Assembly: GCF_001676705.1 (NCBI RefSeq)
Contig: NZ_CP016170.1
Location: 3,100,001-3,164,000, forward strand
Length of the DNA: 64,000 nt
From: Bordetella bronchialis
Lineage (GTDB): Bacteria > Pseudomonadota > Gammaproteobacteria > Burkholderiales > Burkholderiaceae_B
Direction of reading: 5' to 3'
In this document: positions 9,301 to 17,844 of the stretch, piece by piece
How positions within the stretch are numbered: position 1 is the first letter of the stretch
Layout: each line of letters begins with the position of its first letter
Translations under genes and position numbers: made by a program
The notes under the pieces: generated by a model
Told to the model about the DNA's origin: nothing
What the model saw: only the letters and a program-made list of their open reading frames with translations
Database searches by the model: none

Positions 9301-9610
9301 CGTTCAGGTCCGTGCCGATGCGGAACGTCACCGTGATGGTGAGCTTGCCGTCGCCCGTGGACTGGCTGCTCATATAGAGCATGTTCTCCACGCCGTTGAT
9401 CTGCTGCTCCAGCGGTGTCGCCACGGTCCGCGCGATCGTCTCGGCGGAGGCGCCGGGGTACGAGGTGGTCACCTGCACGGTGGGCGGCACGATCTCCGGA
9501 TATTGCGCCACGGGCAGGACGAACAGCGCGCCCAGCCCGAGCAGGGTCAGGAAGCAGCTGACCACCGTCGCGAAGCGCGGGCGGTCGATGAAAAAGTGAG
9601 CGATGCGCAT
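6305..9610 (-). CDS. RND multidrug efflux transporter, inner-membrane pump
   Basis: 1101-residue hydrophobe/amphiphile efflux (HAE1) pump of the AcrB/MexB type that expels drugs by proton antiport. Visible are the N-terminal helix (MRIAHFFIDRPRFATVVSCFLTLLG), the VVDDAIVVVENVERN segment of TM4 with its proton-relay Asp pair, two large periplasmic loops and a second set of helices ending in IGLAAKNAILIVEFA. The ATG at 9610 was chosen over an upstream TTG at 9622. The C-terminus, after FIFIQRFGG, carries an unusual tail of about 55 residues with five-residue SGxxA repeats not seen in standard AcrB. Its start lies 8 nt beyond the adaptor stop. Confidence 0.96.
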   Translation of the reverse strand: MRIAHFFIDRPRFATVVSCFLTLLGLGALFVLPVAQYPEIVPPTVQVTTSYPGASAETIARTVATPLEQQINGVENMLYMSSQSTGDGKLTITVTFRIGTDLNVAQNLTQNRVQNALQRLPEDVQRLGVQVRKATPSILLAVHVFSPDSTRDTLYLSNYATLHIKDVLARIPGVGDVQFVGGREYAMRIWIDPDKAAANNLNASEILAALRQQNLQVSAGVLNQPPTPRPEAYQINVEVLGRLTTPKEFADIVIKSDGQGRVTRVRDIGRVEVGAADYGSTAFMDRNDAAALLIYAQPGANSLDVEHSVLGAMRTLAKDFPPGVDYKIIYDPTVFIGKSVDEVIRTILEAIVLVVAVVFLFLQNWRATIVPVVAIPISLLGSFIVLYACGISLNNLSLFGLVLAVGIVVDDAIVVVENVERNIQAGMSPFQAAHRTMDEVGGALISIALTLCAVFVPAAFLSGIAGIFFRQFAITIAASTIISCIVSLTLSPALCAVLFKKHDTAARPRNAVRRMLDAGFARFNRGFDRMSMGYGHLTRRLARVLALVLVVYVGLIGLTGLQLERTPTGFIPEQDQGYLITIVQLPPGASLDRTEKVVRQVIDIALGTPGIEHVAPFVGLDATTNTVASNSGTVFTGLPSLYSHDVPGMTANTVLADLRRRLSVIKDAYVLTIPPPPVQGLGNAGGFKMMIEDRAGLGPQALVDAARKLVAAANKDPALAGVFTLYNAGSPSIFADIDRVKTEKVGLKPTDVFSTLQLYLGSQYVNDFNYLGRTYQVIAQADGEFRRNAQDITRLKARNDAGDMVPIGTVASIEDRTIPYRVPRYNLYPAAEVQGAAAPGVASGIALRRMEQLAREVLPRGMDFEWTELAFQQQQGGTPTALVFAAAALFCFLVLVAQYESWRLPLAIILIVPMCILASVTGLSMRGLPVDILAQIGFVVLIGLAAKNAILIVEFARQHQDERGVSAVEGAVHAARTRLRPILMTSLAFILGVAPLTLATGAGAEMRQSLGTAVFFGMLGVTAFGLLFTPAFYIFIQRFGGRSASPARHERASGLDVSGGVASGVVASGAAASGPDASGGAGGHDGLPAERALHKTIPQVR
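6376..6456 (-). repeat. 15-bp tandem repeats encoding SGxxA units in the pump C-terminus
   Basis: About five imperfect copies of a 15-bp unit (core CCGGACGCAACC on the plus strand) lie inside the RND gene near its 3' end. In translation they give SGLDV, SGGVA, SGVVA, SGAAA, SGPDA. The array is a likely site of slippage; units are whole codons, so copy changes would keep the frame. Confidence 0.75.
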
Positions 9611-9618
9611 GATGGCGG

Positions 9619-10902
9619 TCAATCCTGCATACGGTCGGCGCCGGCTTCGATCGCCGCGGCGCGCGTGCCGACCTTGGCGCCGGGCACTGCGTAGGGCAAG
9701 CCGCCCACGATGACCCGGTCATGCTCGGACAGCCCGCTCTTGATGACGCGCAGACCCTTGCGAAGATCGCCGGTCTGCACGGTCCGGGGCGTGACGGTCC
9801 CGTCCTGGTCCACCACCATGACGACATGGCGGGACTGGTCCGGCAGGACCGCCGCGTCGGGCACCAGCAGCGCCGTCGTGGGCCGGTCCACCACCACTTG
9901 AAGCCGCGCGAACTCGCCGGGTGTCAGGCGCAGGCCGGTATTCGGCACCGTGGCGCGGGCGCGTATGGTGCCGCTGGCCCGGTCCAGCACGTTGTCGATG
10001 AAATCGAACTTGCCCTGGGTGGAATATTCCTTGTCGCCGCCCGGCGCCAGTTGCACCGCGTCGGACGCGCGTTCCGGATGCTGGACCCGGTAGCGCGACA
10101 AAGTCTGGTAGTCCGCTTCGCTCAAGTCGAAGTTCAGGTAGATGGGGTCCAGCGACACCAGCGTGGCCAGCAAGGTCGTCGGGCTGCTGGCCGCGCGGCT
10201 GCCCGCCACCAGGTTGCCCACCGAAACCCGGTGATTGCCGATGCGGCCCGTAAAGGGCGCGGTAATGCGGCAACGGTCCAGATCGAATTGGGCGTCATCC
10301 ACCTCCGCGTGGGCGGCCGCGACGGCCGCCTGGGCCACCTGCCGGTCGGCGCGGCGCTGCTCGGAATTCTGGACGGTGCCGGCATTTCCCTGTTCGAGCG
10401 CGACCGCCCGCCGCAATTCGCTGTCCGCCAGCGCGAGACGGGCCCGCGCCGTGTCCAGCTGCGCCTTGGCGCGTGCCAGGCGGATCTCGTAGGGCTTGGG
10501 GTCGATGGTGAACAGCAAGGCGCCCTTGCGCACCACATCGCCGTCGCGGAAGTAGATGCCGGTCAGCGTGCCGCCGACCTGCGGCCGCAGCTCCACCTGG
10601 TCGACGGCGGAAAACTGTCCCAGCGCGCCGATGCGGGTGTCCACCTGCTCCACCAGGGGCGTGGCCACGGCCACTTCCGGCAAGGCCTTGGGGGCGGCGG
10701 CCACCGCCTTGGTTTCCGGCCACAGATAGCTCGCGCCCGAGACGGCCACGGCCGCGACGGCCCCGATCGCCACCAGGGTCACCAGTCGCCGGCGCGGCGA
10801 ACGCGTACCGCCCCCATCCTCGCCAAGCTGCCCATCGGCCACCACGGGGCGGCCATCCGCCCGGTCTTCCGGGCCAGCGCCCGGCAAATCTTCCGCTTTC
10901 AC
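9619..10902 (-). CDS. RND efflux periplasmic adaptor subunit (MexA/AcrA-like)
   Basis: 427-residue membrane-fusion protein linking pump and outer-membrane channel. About 45 polar N-terminal residues precede a single helix (LVTLVAIGAVAAVAVSGASYLW), then come the barrel-sandwich/lipoyl segments (VELRPQVGGTLTGIYFRDGDVVRKGALLFTID), a coiled-coil hairpin rich in Ala/Arg, and the beta-barrel domain (RARATVPNTGLRLTPGEFARLQV). No lipoprotein Cys is present, so it should be anchored by the helix. I chose GTG at 10902, preceded by AAGGA at 8 nt; the frame remains open to 11166 but crosses the operator palindrome. First gene of the adaptor-pump-channel operon. Confidence 0.93.
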   Translation of the reverse strand: MKAEDLPGAGPEDRADGRPVVADGQLGEDGGGTRSPRRRLVTLVAIGAVAAVAVSGASYLWPETKAVAAAPKALPEVAVATPLVEQVDTRIGALGQFSAVDQVELRPQVGGTLTGIYFRDGDVVRKGALLFTIDPKPYEIRLARAKAQLDTARARLALADSELRRAVALEQGNAGTVQNSEQRRADRQVAQAAVAAAHAEVDDAQFDLDRCRITAPFTGRIGNHRVSVGNLVAGSRAASSPTTLLATLVSLDPIYLNFDLSEADYQTLSRYRVQHPERASDAVQLAPGGDKEYSTQGKFDFIDNVLDRASGTIRARATVPNTGLRLTPGEFARLQVVVDRPTTALLVPDAAVLPDQSRHVVMVVDQDGTVTPRTVQTGDLRKGLRVIKSGLSEHDRVIVGGLPYAVPGAKVGTRAAAIEAGADRMQD

Positions 10903-11016
10903 CGCTCGATCCTTGTAAAACCACGCGCACCGGCCCAGGCGCAGCCGGTGCGATCGCATCGATTGAAGAGTGGCGACATCGGCGGACGGCCCGGTCCTTG
11001 CCGGGGATGCGCCGTT

Positions 11017-11042
11017 TGATAGATGTCGTTTGACATCTATCA
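11017..11042. promoter_or_regulatory. perfect inverted repeat, probable operator of the efflux operon
   Basis: Arms TGATAGATGTC and GACATCTATCA are exact reverse complements separated by GTTT, a 26-bp palindrome 115 nt upstream of the adaptor start and 165 nt upstream of the divergent gene at 11207. Size and symmetry resemble TetR-family or MarR-family operators found before RND operons. No regulator gene is adjacent, so the binding protein is not in this window. Confidence 0.6.
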
Positions 11043-11206
11043 TAGCGTTAGATGATGATCGACACCTAAATCCCGTGCGGCGTGTGGGTGCTTTTGGACC
11101 CCGATGATGGTGCAAAGCAACAGTGCCCTGCGGCCGCGGCGTCAACCCGGCGGAAGCACGGGGCATGCGGCTTGCTCGACCGCCTGTCCACTACGCCGAG
11201 GAAACC

Positions 11207-11722
11207 ATGCACGCTCCCACTTCGTCTTCCCCCGACACGCAGGCTCCCTTTTTCCTGGACCGCGAGGCCGCCGCGCAGGCGCTCGCGCTCGTCATGCCCG
11301 CCATCGAGGCATCGCTGGACAATCCCGCCGTGGGGGAAAGCGGCGTGCTGTGCATTGTCGTGATGAATCCCGCGCTGCGGCCCTGGGAAGCCGCCTTCGA
11401 GGACGCCATCCTGCTGGAACATGCCGCCGGCCGCGACCGCGAAACCTGGGACGCCGACTACGCCGCCTACGCCCGCGCCAAGGCGCGCACCGCCTGGCGA
11501 TCGGGCCTGGACACGCACGCCCTGGCCACCCAGGCCCCGCACCTGCTGCGGGCCGGCGACGCCGGCGTGTGGGGCAGCGCCATCGTGGACGGCATCGTGG
11601 TCGCCACCAGCGGCGCCAATCCTTGGTACGACGAAGCCTTTTCCGGCGCCATCGCGTACGCGCTGCGGGCCGTGGCCAAGAGCCGTGCCCTGGCCCACCC
11701 GTCCGCCTTGAAGCTGGAGTGA
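11207..11722 (+). CDS. conserved protein of unknown function, possibly GlcG/HbpS-like
   Basis: 171 residues, soluble, no signal peptide. The pattern of an N-terminal helix (AAAQALALVMPAIEASLDN), a strand (GVLCIVVMNP), a central AKARTAWRSG helix, then GDAGVWGSAIVDGIVVATSGANPWYDEAFSGAIAYALRAV resembles the heme-binding/GlcG fold, where small molecules are scavenged or sensed, but the resemblance is weak and I would not assign a function. The ATG at 11207 was chosen because GAGGAAA lies 3-9 nt upstream; the frame is open to 11123. It diverges from the efflux operon across the 11017-11042 palindrome. Confidence 0.8.
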   Translation: MHAPTSSSPDTQAPFFLDREAAAQALALVMPAIEASLDNPAVGESGVLCIVVMNPALRPWEAAFEDAILLEHAAGRDRETWDADYAAYARAKARTAWRSGLDTHALATQAPHLLRAGDAGVWGSAIVDGIVVATSGANPWYDEAFSGAIAYALRAVAKSRALAHPSALKLE

Positions 11723-11827
11723 GCGGCGCGCGGCGGCCGCCCGGCCGGGCTCGGATGGCGCCGCTTCGTCCCGGCGCGCCACGCCAACTCAGCCCGGCGG
11801 GTCTTCGAGGCGGCGCGCCACGCCGGT

Positions 11828-12439
11828 TCAGCCCAGCGCCGCTTCGTAGCGCCGTGCCACCTCGGGCCAATTGATGACGTTGTAGAACGCCGCGATGTAC
11901 TCCGGCCGCCGGTTCTGGTACTTCAGGTAATACGCGTGTTCCCACACGTCCAGGCCCAGTATCGGCGTATTGCCCGACATCAAGGGGCTGTCCTGGTTGG
12001 CCGTGCTTTCCACGACCAGGCGCTGCTGCGGCGTGACGCTCAGCCATGCCCATCCGCTGCCGAACCGCGATATCGCGGCCTTGGTGAAGGCTTCCTTGAA
12101 TTTCTCCATGCCGCCCAGTTCGCTATCGATGGCGGCCGCCAGGTCGCCCTGCGGCGCGCCGCCGCCATCCGGCGACATGACGGTCCAGAACAGGCTGTGG
12201 TTGGCATGGCCGCCGCCGTTGTTGCGCACCGGTCCCCGTACCGCCTCGGGCAGGCGGTCGACGCCGGCCATCAGTTCCTCGATGGGCGGGAAAGGCAGGT
12301 TCGCGCCCTCCAGCGCCGCATTGACGTTGTTGATATAGGTCTGGTGATGCTTGGTGTAGTGGATCTCCATGGTCTGCGCATCGATGTGCGGCTCGAGCGC
12401 ATCGTAGGGATAAGGCAAGGGAGGAAGGTTATAGGCCAT
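11828..12439 (-). CDS. sodA: superoxide dismutase, Mn-type of the Fe/Mn family
   Basis: 203-residue cytoplasmic SOD that dismutates superoxide to peroxide and oxygen. N-terminus [40 protein letters not shown] holds the first metal His (near 27). [19 protein letters not shown] holds the second His, and [28 protein letters not shown] holds the Asp and His ligands. The GGH and NQDSPLM segments are those of the Mn-dependent rather than Fe-dependent group. Start at 12439 fits the family N-terminus; the open frame continuing to 12847 is not coding. No partner genes; it is divergent from the topoisomerase gene. Confidence 0.95.
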   Translation of the reverse strand: MAYNLPPLPYPYDALEPHIDAQTMEIHYTKHHQTYINNVNAALEGANLPFPPIEELMAGVDRLPEAVRGPVRNNGGGHANHSLFWTVMSPDGGGAPQGDLAAAIDSELGGMEKFKEAFTKAAISRFGSGWAWLSVTPQQRLVVESTANQDSPLMSGNTPILGLDVWEHAYYLKYQNRRPEYIAAFYNVINWPEVARRYEAALG

Positions 12440-12813
12440 GCGACTCTCCAATGATGGGGTCAGTGGGATACAGGAGCCGCCTGCAATGACGAGGGCCGGC
12501 GCGCAATGGCCGCCGGTCCCGGCCGGCCGGCATATCGCCCGCGCGACGTGGGTTCCGGGGAAGGGATGAGCATCATTGACGGTCCTGGGCGAAGGCCGGC
12601 TGCGCCGCGTCGCCAGTCGCGACACGCCCGCGGCCATCGTCGTGTAGCGTTCGCATGAAGCGTACCGGCGCGGGCCGCGCCAGCTCCAGTTGGCCGGCGC
12701 CGCCTGCGTCGCGGGGCGTCGCGGCGGACCTTCGGCGGCGATGTGACGCGGCATGCGCCGGCTTGCGGGCACGCGGCTTGCACCGGGCGGCTGCCACGAA
12801 GGAAGCCCATACC
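12440..12813. other. divergent intergenic region between sodA and topoisomerase IB
   Basis: 374 bases that must hold the promoters of both sodA and the topoisomerase gene. I see no clear Fur box, no convincing inverted repeat and no RNA gene. Open frames crossing it on both strands are GC-driven. Confidence 0.5.
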
Positions 12814-14055
12814 ATGCTGCTCGCCCCGGCCGACACCCGCCCCGCATCGTCCAAAGACACCAGCGCCGACAGCGCGCCGCCGCCGGACGCCTGCTGCGCC
12901 CTGGCGGGCCTGGTCTACGTGGACGACCGCGGCCCCGGCATCACGCGCCGGCTGGCGGGCGAGGTCTACGAGTATTACGACGCCAGCGGCAAGCGCGTCC
13001 GCGACCCGGAAGTCATCCGCCGCATCAACGCGCTGGTGATTCCGCCGGCCTACACGGATGTGTGGATATGCCCGGACCCCTCCGGCCATATCCAGGCCAC
13101 CGGGCGGGACGCGCGGGGCCGCAAGCAATATCGCTACCACGCGTCCTGGCATGCCGTGCGGGACGCCAACAAGTACGAGCAGTTGACGGAATTCGCGCTA
13201 GCCTTGCCGCGCATCCGGCGCAAGGTCGAGCGCGACCTGGGCACGCCCGGGCTCACCCACGACAAGGTGGTCGCCGTCGTGGTCCGCCTGCTGGAAACCA
13301 CGGTGATCCGCATCGGCTCGCAGGCCTATGCGCGCGCCAACGGCTCATATGGGCTGACGACGCTGCGCCGCCGGCATACGACCATCGCCGGCAACCGCAT
13401 CCGCTTCCGGTTCAAGGGCAAGAGCGGCGTCGAGCATGACGTCACCGTGAACGATCGCCGCATCGCCTCGGTCGTCAAGCGCTGCATGGAAATCAGCGGG
13501 CACGAGCTGTTCACGTACCGGGAAGAAGACGGCAGGACGCGGGTGGTGGATTCCGGCTGCGTGAACGACTACCTGCGCCAGGCCGGCAAGGCGGACTTCA
13601 CCGCCAAGCACTACCGCACCTGGGCCGGCTCGGTGCAGGCCCTGGCGGAATTGAGCAAGCGGCCGTGGACCACGCAGGCCGAGGCCAAGCGCAATGTGGT
13701 AGAGGTCGTGAAGGCGGTGGCCAAGCGCCTGGGCAATACGCCCACGGTATGCCGGCAATGCTATATCCATCCCCGCGTACTGGAAGCCTATCTGGCGGGC
13801 GAACTGCCGCCGCGCCTGGCCGCGCCCGCCTCGCCGCGCGGGCTGGATGCCGATGAACGGCGGCTGCTGCACTTCCTGGCCAGCCCCCTGCCCCGCGACC
13901 GCCAGCAAAGCGGCATGTCGCCGAAGCAAGCGGTCCCGGCGGCGCGCGGCAAGCGGTCGCAAGACAAATCGGCCGCGCGCCCCCGCAAGGCCGCCTCCGC
14001 CGGGCGGGCGACGCGGCCGGCGCGCCAGCCGGCGCCCGCGGCCGCCGGCGCCTGA
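12814..14055 (+). CDS. DNA topoisomerase IB (poxvirus-like bacterial type)
   Basis: 413-residue type IB topoisomerase, which relaxes supercoils by a 3'-phosphotyrosyl intermediate. The N-terminal domain contains [29 protein letters not shown]; the catalytic domain contains the active-site Arg/Lys region ([14 protein letters not shown]), [11 protein letters not shown], and KHYRTWAGS; the nucleophile Tyr is residue 317 in CRQCYIHP. The last 90 residues form a basic Lys/Arg/Ala/Pro tail, probably disordered and DNA-binding. The ATG at 12814 has AAGGAAG upstream; the frame is open to 12655. Bacterial members are accessory enzymes; it stands alone between sodA and a PfpI gene. Confidence 0.93.
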   Translation: MLLAPADTRPASSKDTSADSAPPPDACCALAGLVYVDDRGPGITRRLAGEVYEYYDASGKRVRDPEVIRRINALVIPPAYTDVWICPDPSGHIQATGRDARGRKQYRYHASWHAVRDANKYEQLTEFALALPRIRRKVERDLGTPGLTHDKVVAVVVRLLETTVIRIGSQAYARANGSYGLTTLRRRHTTIAGNRIRFRFKGKSGVEHDVTVNDRRIASVVKRCMEISGHELFTYREEDGRTRVVDSGCVNDYLRQAGKADFTAKHYRTWAGSVQALAELSKRPWTTQAEAKRNVVEVVKAVAKRLGNTPTVCRQCYIHPRVLEAYLAGELPPRLAAPASPRGLDADERRLLHFLASPLPRDRQQSGMSPKQAVPAARGKRSQDKSAARPRKAASAGRATRPARQPAPAAAGA

Positions 14056-14057
14056 GT

Positions 14058-14624
14058 TCAAGCCGGATGCGCGTGCGAGGCCTTCGCCAGCATCGCCAGG
14101 AATTCACGATTGAAGGCGGGCAGGTCGTCCGGCTTGCGGCTGCTCACCCAATTGCGATCGACCACGACCTCCTGGTCCACCCAGGTGGCGCCGGCGTTGC
14201 GCAGGTCGTCCTGCAGGGACGGCCAGCTGGTCAGCGTCCGCCCGCGCGTCACGCCGGCGGAGATCAATAGCCACGGTCCGTGGCAGATCACGCCGATGGG
14301 CTTGCCCGCCGCGTCCATGCGGCGCACGAAATCCTGGGCCTTGGGATGGCGGCGGATCTCGTCGGCGTTGACCACGCCGCCGGGCAGCATGACGGCATCG
14401 AAGTTCTCCGGTTCGGCGTCCACGTCCATGAAGGTCAGGTCCACCTTTACCGTATCGCCCTTGTCCGTATGCTTGAAGCCCTGGATGGGCTCCAGGTTGT
14501 TGGATACGATCACGGCGCGGCCGCCGGCCGCTTCGATCGCATTGCAGGGTTCGACCAGTTCCGCCTGCTCGAAACCGCTGACGGCCAGGATGGCCACCGA
14601 GACGTCTTTCAATCCTTCTGCCAT
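14058..14624 (-). CDS. DJ-1/PfpI family protein (protease/deglycase-like)
   Basis: 188 residues of the DJ-1/PfpI superfamily, close to the YhbO/PfpI subgroup. The nucleophile elbow GVICHGPWLLISAG carries the Cys followed by His (near residues 116-117); the acidic partner is in PVEP-like AELVEPCNAIEAAG; DAVMLPGGVVNADEIRRHPKAQDFVRRM is the standard preceding strand-helix. Members act as stress-induced glyoxalase/deglycase or peptidase enzymes; substrate cannot be told from sequence. AGGAG sits 8 nt before the chosen ATG. The stop is 2 nt from that of the topoisomerase gene (tail to tail). Confidence 0.9.
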   Translation of the reverse strand: MAEGLKDVSVAILAVSGFEQAELVEPCNAIEAAGGRAVIVSNNLEPIQGFKHTDKGDTVKVDLTFMDVDAEPENFDAVMLPGGVVNADEIRRHPKAQDFVRRMDAAGKPIGVICHGPWLLISAGVTRGRTLTSWPSLQDDLRNAGATWVDQEVVVDRNWVSSRKPDDLPAFNREFLAMLAKASHAHPA

Positions 14625-14875
14625 TTGCGCACTCCTGAATCGGTTGGGTTCGCGAATCGCCGGCCGTGCCGGCGTTGGCGGGAAGTCCAGCAAGCGGGAT
14701 GCCGGGTAAACCCGTGGCGACCCGGCCGTCCGCACGATGACAAGGGATGAATAAAACCGGTACAAAGACCGCGGGCCCGGGCCGTCATGGCCCGGTCATC
14801 GTGCCCCCGGGGCCGCCGGCGCAGCGTCTCCCGGCGCGGGGCGCCAGGATGCGCCGACCCTCGCAGGAGCCGGAC

Positions 14876-16108
14876 ATGAAGCACATCGTGGTCATAGGCG
14901 GCGGCTTCGCCGGCCTCTGGAGCGCCGCCGGCGCGGCCCGCATGGCGGACCGGCTGGGCGCGCGCCTGCGCATCGCGCTGGTCAACCTGGACGACCAGCA
15001 CAGCATACGCGTGCGCAATTACGAGGAAGACCTCGCACCGACGCGCGTACCGCTGCGCGCGGTCCTGGAACCCATCGGCGTGGAATTGCTGGTCGGCGAA
15101 GCCATCCGTATCGACACGGCGCAGCGGTCCGTCCAGGTGCGCACCGGCGCGGGCGACCTGCCCTGCGCGTACGACAAGCTGATCCTGGCCAGCGGCAGCC
15201 ATCTCGTGCGCCCGTCGCTGCCCGGCGCCGATGCCTGCCTGTACGATGTCGACACCTATGCGGCCGCGCTGCGGCTGCGGCGGCACATCGACGGACTGGC
15301 GGCCATGCCGCACCGGCCCGGGCAATATACGGCCGTCGTCGTCGGCTCGGGCGCCACCGGAATAGAACTGGCCTGCGAACTGCCCCGGCGCCTGGAGCAA
15401 GCCGCCCGCGCCGGCGGCCACGCGGACGCGGCGCGGCCCGTCCGCGTGATTCTGATGGACCGCGGCGCGCGGATCGCCGGCCACCTGGGCGGCGCGCAGC
15501 CTGTCATCGAACGCGCCTGCCGCGCGCTGGGGATCGAACTGCTGACGGGCACGTCGGTGGCGGCCGTGGACTTGCGCGGCGTGGACTTGACGAACGGCAG
15601 CCGCATCGAGGCCGCCACCGTCATATGGTGCGGCGGCATGCGCGCCAGCGACCTGACCGCCGATATCGGGGCGAAGCGCGATGCCCTGGGACGGCTGTAC
15701 GTCGACCCCTTCATGCGGGTCCGCGGCGTGGCCGACGTGTTCGCCGCCGGCGACGTGGCCCATGCCCTGATCGACGGCGAGCATCCTTCGGTGATGTCCT
15801 GCCAGCACGCGCGGCCCATGGGCCGATACGCGGGACACAATGCGGTATGCGAACTGTTCGGGCTGGAAATGCTGGCGCTCGACATCGATTGGTACACCAA
15901 CATCATCGACCTCGGGCCGGCCGGCGCCGTGTATGCGCAGGGCTGGGACCGCACCGTGGTCGCCCAGGGCGCGCAGGCCAAGGCCACCAAACAGGTCATC
16001 AACCGGCAGCGCATCTATCCGCCGCGCAACGGCAGCCGCGCCGACATCCTGGCCGCCGCGGCGCCCGAAGTGCAGCGCCCGCCACCCCTCAAGCCTGTGT
16101 CGGGTTAG
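14876..16108 (+). CDS. FAD-dependent pyridine nucleotide-disulphide oxidoreductase, NDH-2-like
   Basis: 410-residue flavoprotein resembling type II NADH:quinone dehydrogenases. FAD-binding GGGFAGLWSAAGAARMA at the N-terminus (residues 8-13 GGGFAG), an NAD-binding Rossmann motif VVGSGATGIELACEL near 160, and the FAD-closing segment VRGVADVFAAGDVAHA near 290. The C-terminal part (about 60 residues) lacks a clear amphipathic membrane anchor, so the electron acceptor is uncertain. AGGAG lies 7 nt upstream of ATG 14876. It reads divergently from the PfpI gene and stands as a single gene. Confidence 0.88.
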   Translation: MKHIVVIGGGFAGLWSAAGAARMADRLGARLRIALVNLDDQHSIRVRNYEEDLAPTRVPLRAVLEPIGVELLVGEAIRIDTAQRSVQVRTGAGDLPCAYDKLILASGSHLVRPSLPGADACLYDVDTYAAALRLRRHIDGLAAMPHRPGQYTAVVVGSGATGIELACELPRRLEQAARAGGHADAARPVRVILMDRGARIAGHLGGAQPVIERACRALGIELLTGTSVAAVDLRGVDLTNGSRIEAATVIWCGGMRASDLTADIGAKRDALGRLYVDPFMRVRGVADVFAAGDVAHALIDGEHPSVMSCQHARPMGRYAGHNAVCELFGLEMLALDIDWYTNIIDLGPAGAVYAQGWDRTVVAQGAQAKATKQVINRQRIYPPRNGSRADILAAAAPEVQRPPPLKPVSG

Positions 16109-16308
16109 CCGGGCCCGGCATGCCGCATCGGCGGTTTTCCCCGGGCGCGCACGGCCCGCGCGCCCGCGATCAAAAGGCTCAAGCGCGTTTTCCCGGATTG
16201 CGCCGGAAGACCGATGCCCGGTTCCCACGTTGGGAATATCTTTGCAGTGACCGGCCGGCGTATGGCGGCAACGGCCATACCGCGCCGTACAACGTGGAGG
16301 GACCGATC

Positions 16309-16863
16309 ATGATTACCCATTTCTCTCGCGCTATCCGCCTGGCATCCCTGCTTCTCCTGGGTGCCTGTGCAAGCCAGTCCACGTCCTACAGCGATCCCGA
16401 GCTGGTGGACAATGCGCGCAAGGCGCTGCACCAGTTGTACGCGGCGGAGCCCAAGGCTGCCGCCATACAGGATGCGGCGAAAGCCGTGCTGGTGTTTCCG
16501 GAGATCCTGAAGGCAGGCTTCATGGTGGGCGCACAGGGAGGCCGTGGTGTCATGTTCGATCAGAAAGGCAAGGTACTGGGTTACTACCGGGCCACGGCGC
16601 TCTCCTTCGGCATGCAGGCCGGCGCCCAGGCTTTCTCCGAAGCGCTATTCCTGATCACGGATGATGCCATACGCTATATCAACTCCACGGGGGAATGGTC
16701 GATCGGCGTCGGGCCCAGCGTCGTGGTGGTGGAGGCCGGTGCGGCGAAATCGCTGACGACAACGACCACGAAATCGGACGTTTATGCCTTTATCTATGGC
16801 CAGCAGGGCTTGATGGCGGGCATCGGCGTGCAGGGCCAGCGCATCCGCAGGCTGGACCAGTGA
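16309..16863 (+). CDS. Ysc84-like lipid-binding domain lipoprotein
   Basis: 184 residues. Signal peptide with lipobox LLLLGAC puts the acylated Cys at about residue 21. The remainder is the Ysc84/SYLF-like domain: LVFPEILKAGFMVGAQGGRGVMF, then ALSFGMQAGAQAFSEALFLITDD and a C-terminal KSDVYAFIYGQQGLMAGIGVQGQRIRRL. In eukaryotes the domain binds phosphoinositides; in bacteria it is a common periplasmic/outer-membrane lipoprotein of unknown role. GGAGG precedes the start by 8 nt. It converges with the DUF2950 gene. Confidence 0.9.
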   Translation: MITHFSRAIRLASLLLLGACASQSTSYSDPELVDNARKALHQLYAAEPKAAAIQDAAKAVLVFPEILKAGFMVGAQGGRGVMFDQKGKVLGYYRATALSFGMQAGAQAFSEALFLITDDAIRYINSTGEWSIGVGPSVVVVEAGAAKSLTTTTTKSDVYAFIYGQQGLMAGIGVQGQRIRRLDQ

Positions 16864-16906
16864 AGGGATGGCCGGTACACCGCGCCGTCCATGCATCGTT
16901 CAATCG

Positions 16907-17833
16907 CTAATCGCTATCGTCGGCGGATACTTTGCTCCAGCCCGGCCCCGGGTCGAATGAGCGGACCTGCTCCGCCCTGGCGGCGCTGTCCGGGCCGAGG
17001 TCGCGTTCATACACCTGGCCCGCATGGCTGACCATGAAGCTCTTGATCCCCGTATCGCCGTACAGGACGGGCCACGCGATGACGGCGAAGCCGCCGAACA
17101 GCTTGCCGCGCGCGATATAGCTGTAAGCGCCGCCGGGCGCATGCGCACCCTGGGCGTCAAGGAGCTTATAGCGGTAGCCATGGTAGCCGGCGCCCGCGGC
17201 ATTGCGGCCCCCGGCATCGGCGAAGGCGGCGCCCAAAGGGCTGGGCGCTTCGCCCGGCGCCGTCGGCCAATACAAGCCATCGCGCTTGCCCGGCGAACTC
17301 ACGATCCTGGCCGCATAGGTGAGCATGCCCTGCCCATCATGATCGGTCTGCGCGTATTCGCGCTGCGCGTCGTAGATCGCCAGCATGGTCTGGATCGCCG
17401 CGAGTTCGTTGCGGCCGATACGCCGCGCGCGCATTTCCTCTGCGCCCGCATTCATATCGAAGTGCCAGCCCTGGCCGTTGCGGACCAAGGGTATCGGCAG
17501 CGTCCATCCCGAGTCGCCCACGACAATATCGGCGCGGGCGTCGCCGGTCCGCGCCACCGTGTGCGACCGGTTCCACTCCGCGTCGAAGGTTTGCCGCACC
17601 TTCGCGTCGACGGATGGAATGACATCGCGGAAGTCCTTGCCGAACATCTCCCGCAACGCCGGCTCGTCGTTGCGCAGCACGGCATCGCCAAAGGCGTCCA
17701 TCGCCGCCTCCGGCGACCCGAAACCCTTCGCCGCCTGCGCCGTCGCCGCCGCCAGCGCCAGCCAGGAGACGGCCAACAACCGGATCCACGGGCAGCCAGG
17801 GGCTACGCGCCGGTAAAACCGATGAAAGTCCAT
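16907..17833 (-). CDS. DUF2950 family exported protein
   Basis: 308 residues with a cleavable signal peptide ending near ATAQA|AKGF. The DUF2950 hallmarks are visible: FGSPEAAMDAFGDAVLRNDEPALREMFG at the start of the mature protein, DGLYWP, and the GYHGYRYKLLDAQG...GGFAVIAWPVLYGDTGIKSFMV segment in the C-terminal third. Function is unknown. The chosen ATG 17833 has GGAGG 5 nt upstream and lies 12 nt after the stop of the DUF3300 gene. The DUF3300-DUF2950 pairing recurs in proteobacteria and suggests a shared envelope role. Confidence 0.9.
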   Translation of the reverse strand: MDFHRFYRRVAPGCPWIRLLAVSWLALAAATAQAAKGFGSPEAAMDAFGDAVLRNDEPALREMFGKDFRDVIPSVDAKVRQTFDAEWNRSHTVARTGDARADIVVGDSGWTLPIPLVRNGQGWHFDMNAGAEEMRARRIGRNELAAIQTMLAIYDAQREYAQTDHDGQGMLTYAARIVSSPGKRDGLYWPTAPGEAPSPLGAAFADAGGRNAAGAGYHGYRYKLLDAQGAHAPGGAYSYIARGKLFGGFAVIAWPVLYGDTGIKSFMVSHAGQVYERDLGPDSAARAEQVRSFDPGPGWSKVSADDSD

Positions 17834-17844
17834 GGTCGCCTCCG

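Noticed and set aside
6263..9694. 1143-codon open frame on the plus strand opposite the RND pump gene
   Set aside because: Its translation is low in hydrophobic segments and rich in His/Gln/Arg, as expected for the antisense shadow of a GC-rich gene. The pump on the other strand has all family motifs.
12440..12813. Looked for a Fur or SoxR-type site before sodA
   Set aside because: No sequence close enough to a Fur box or a SoxS/OxyR site was found by eye.
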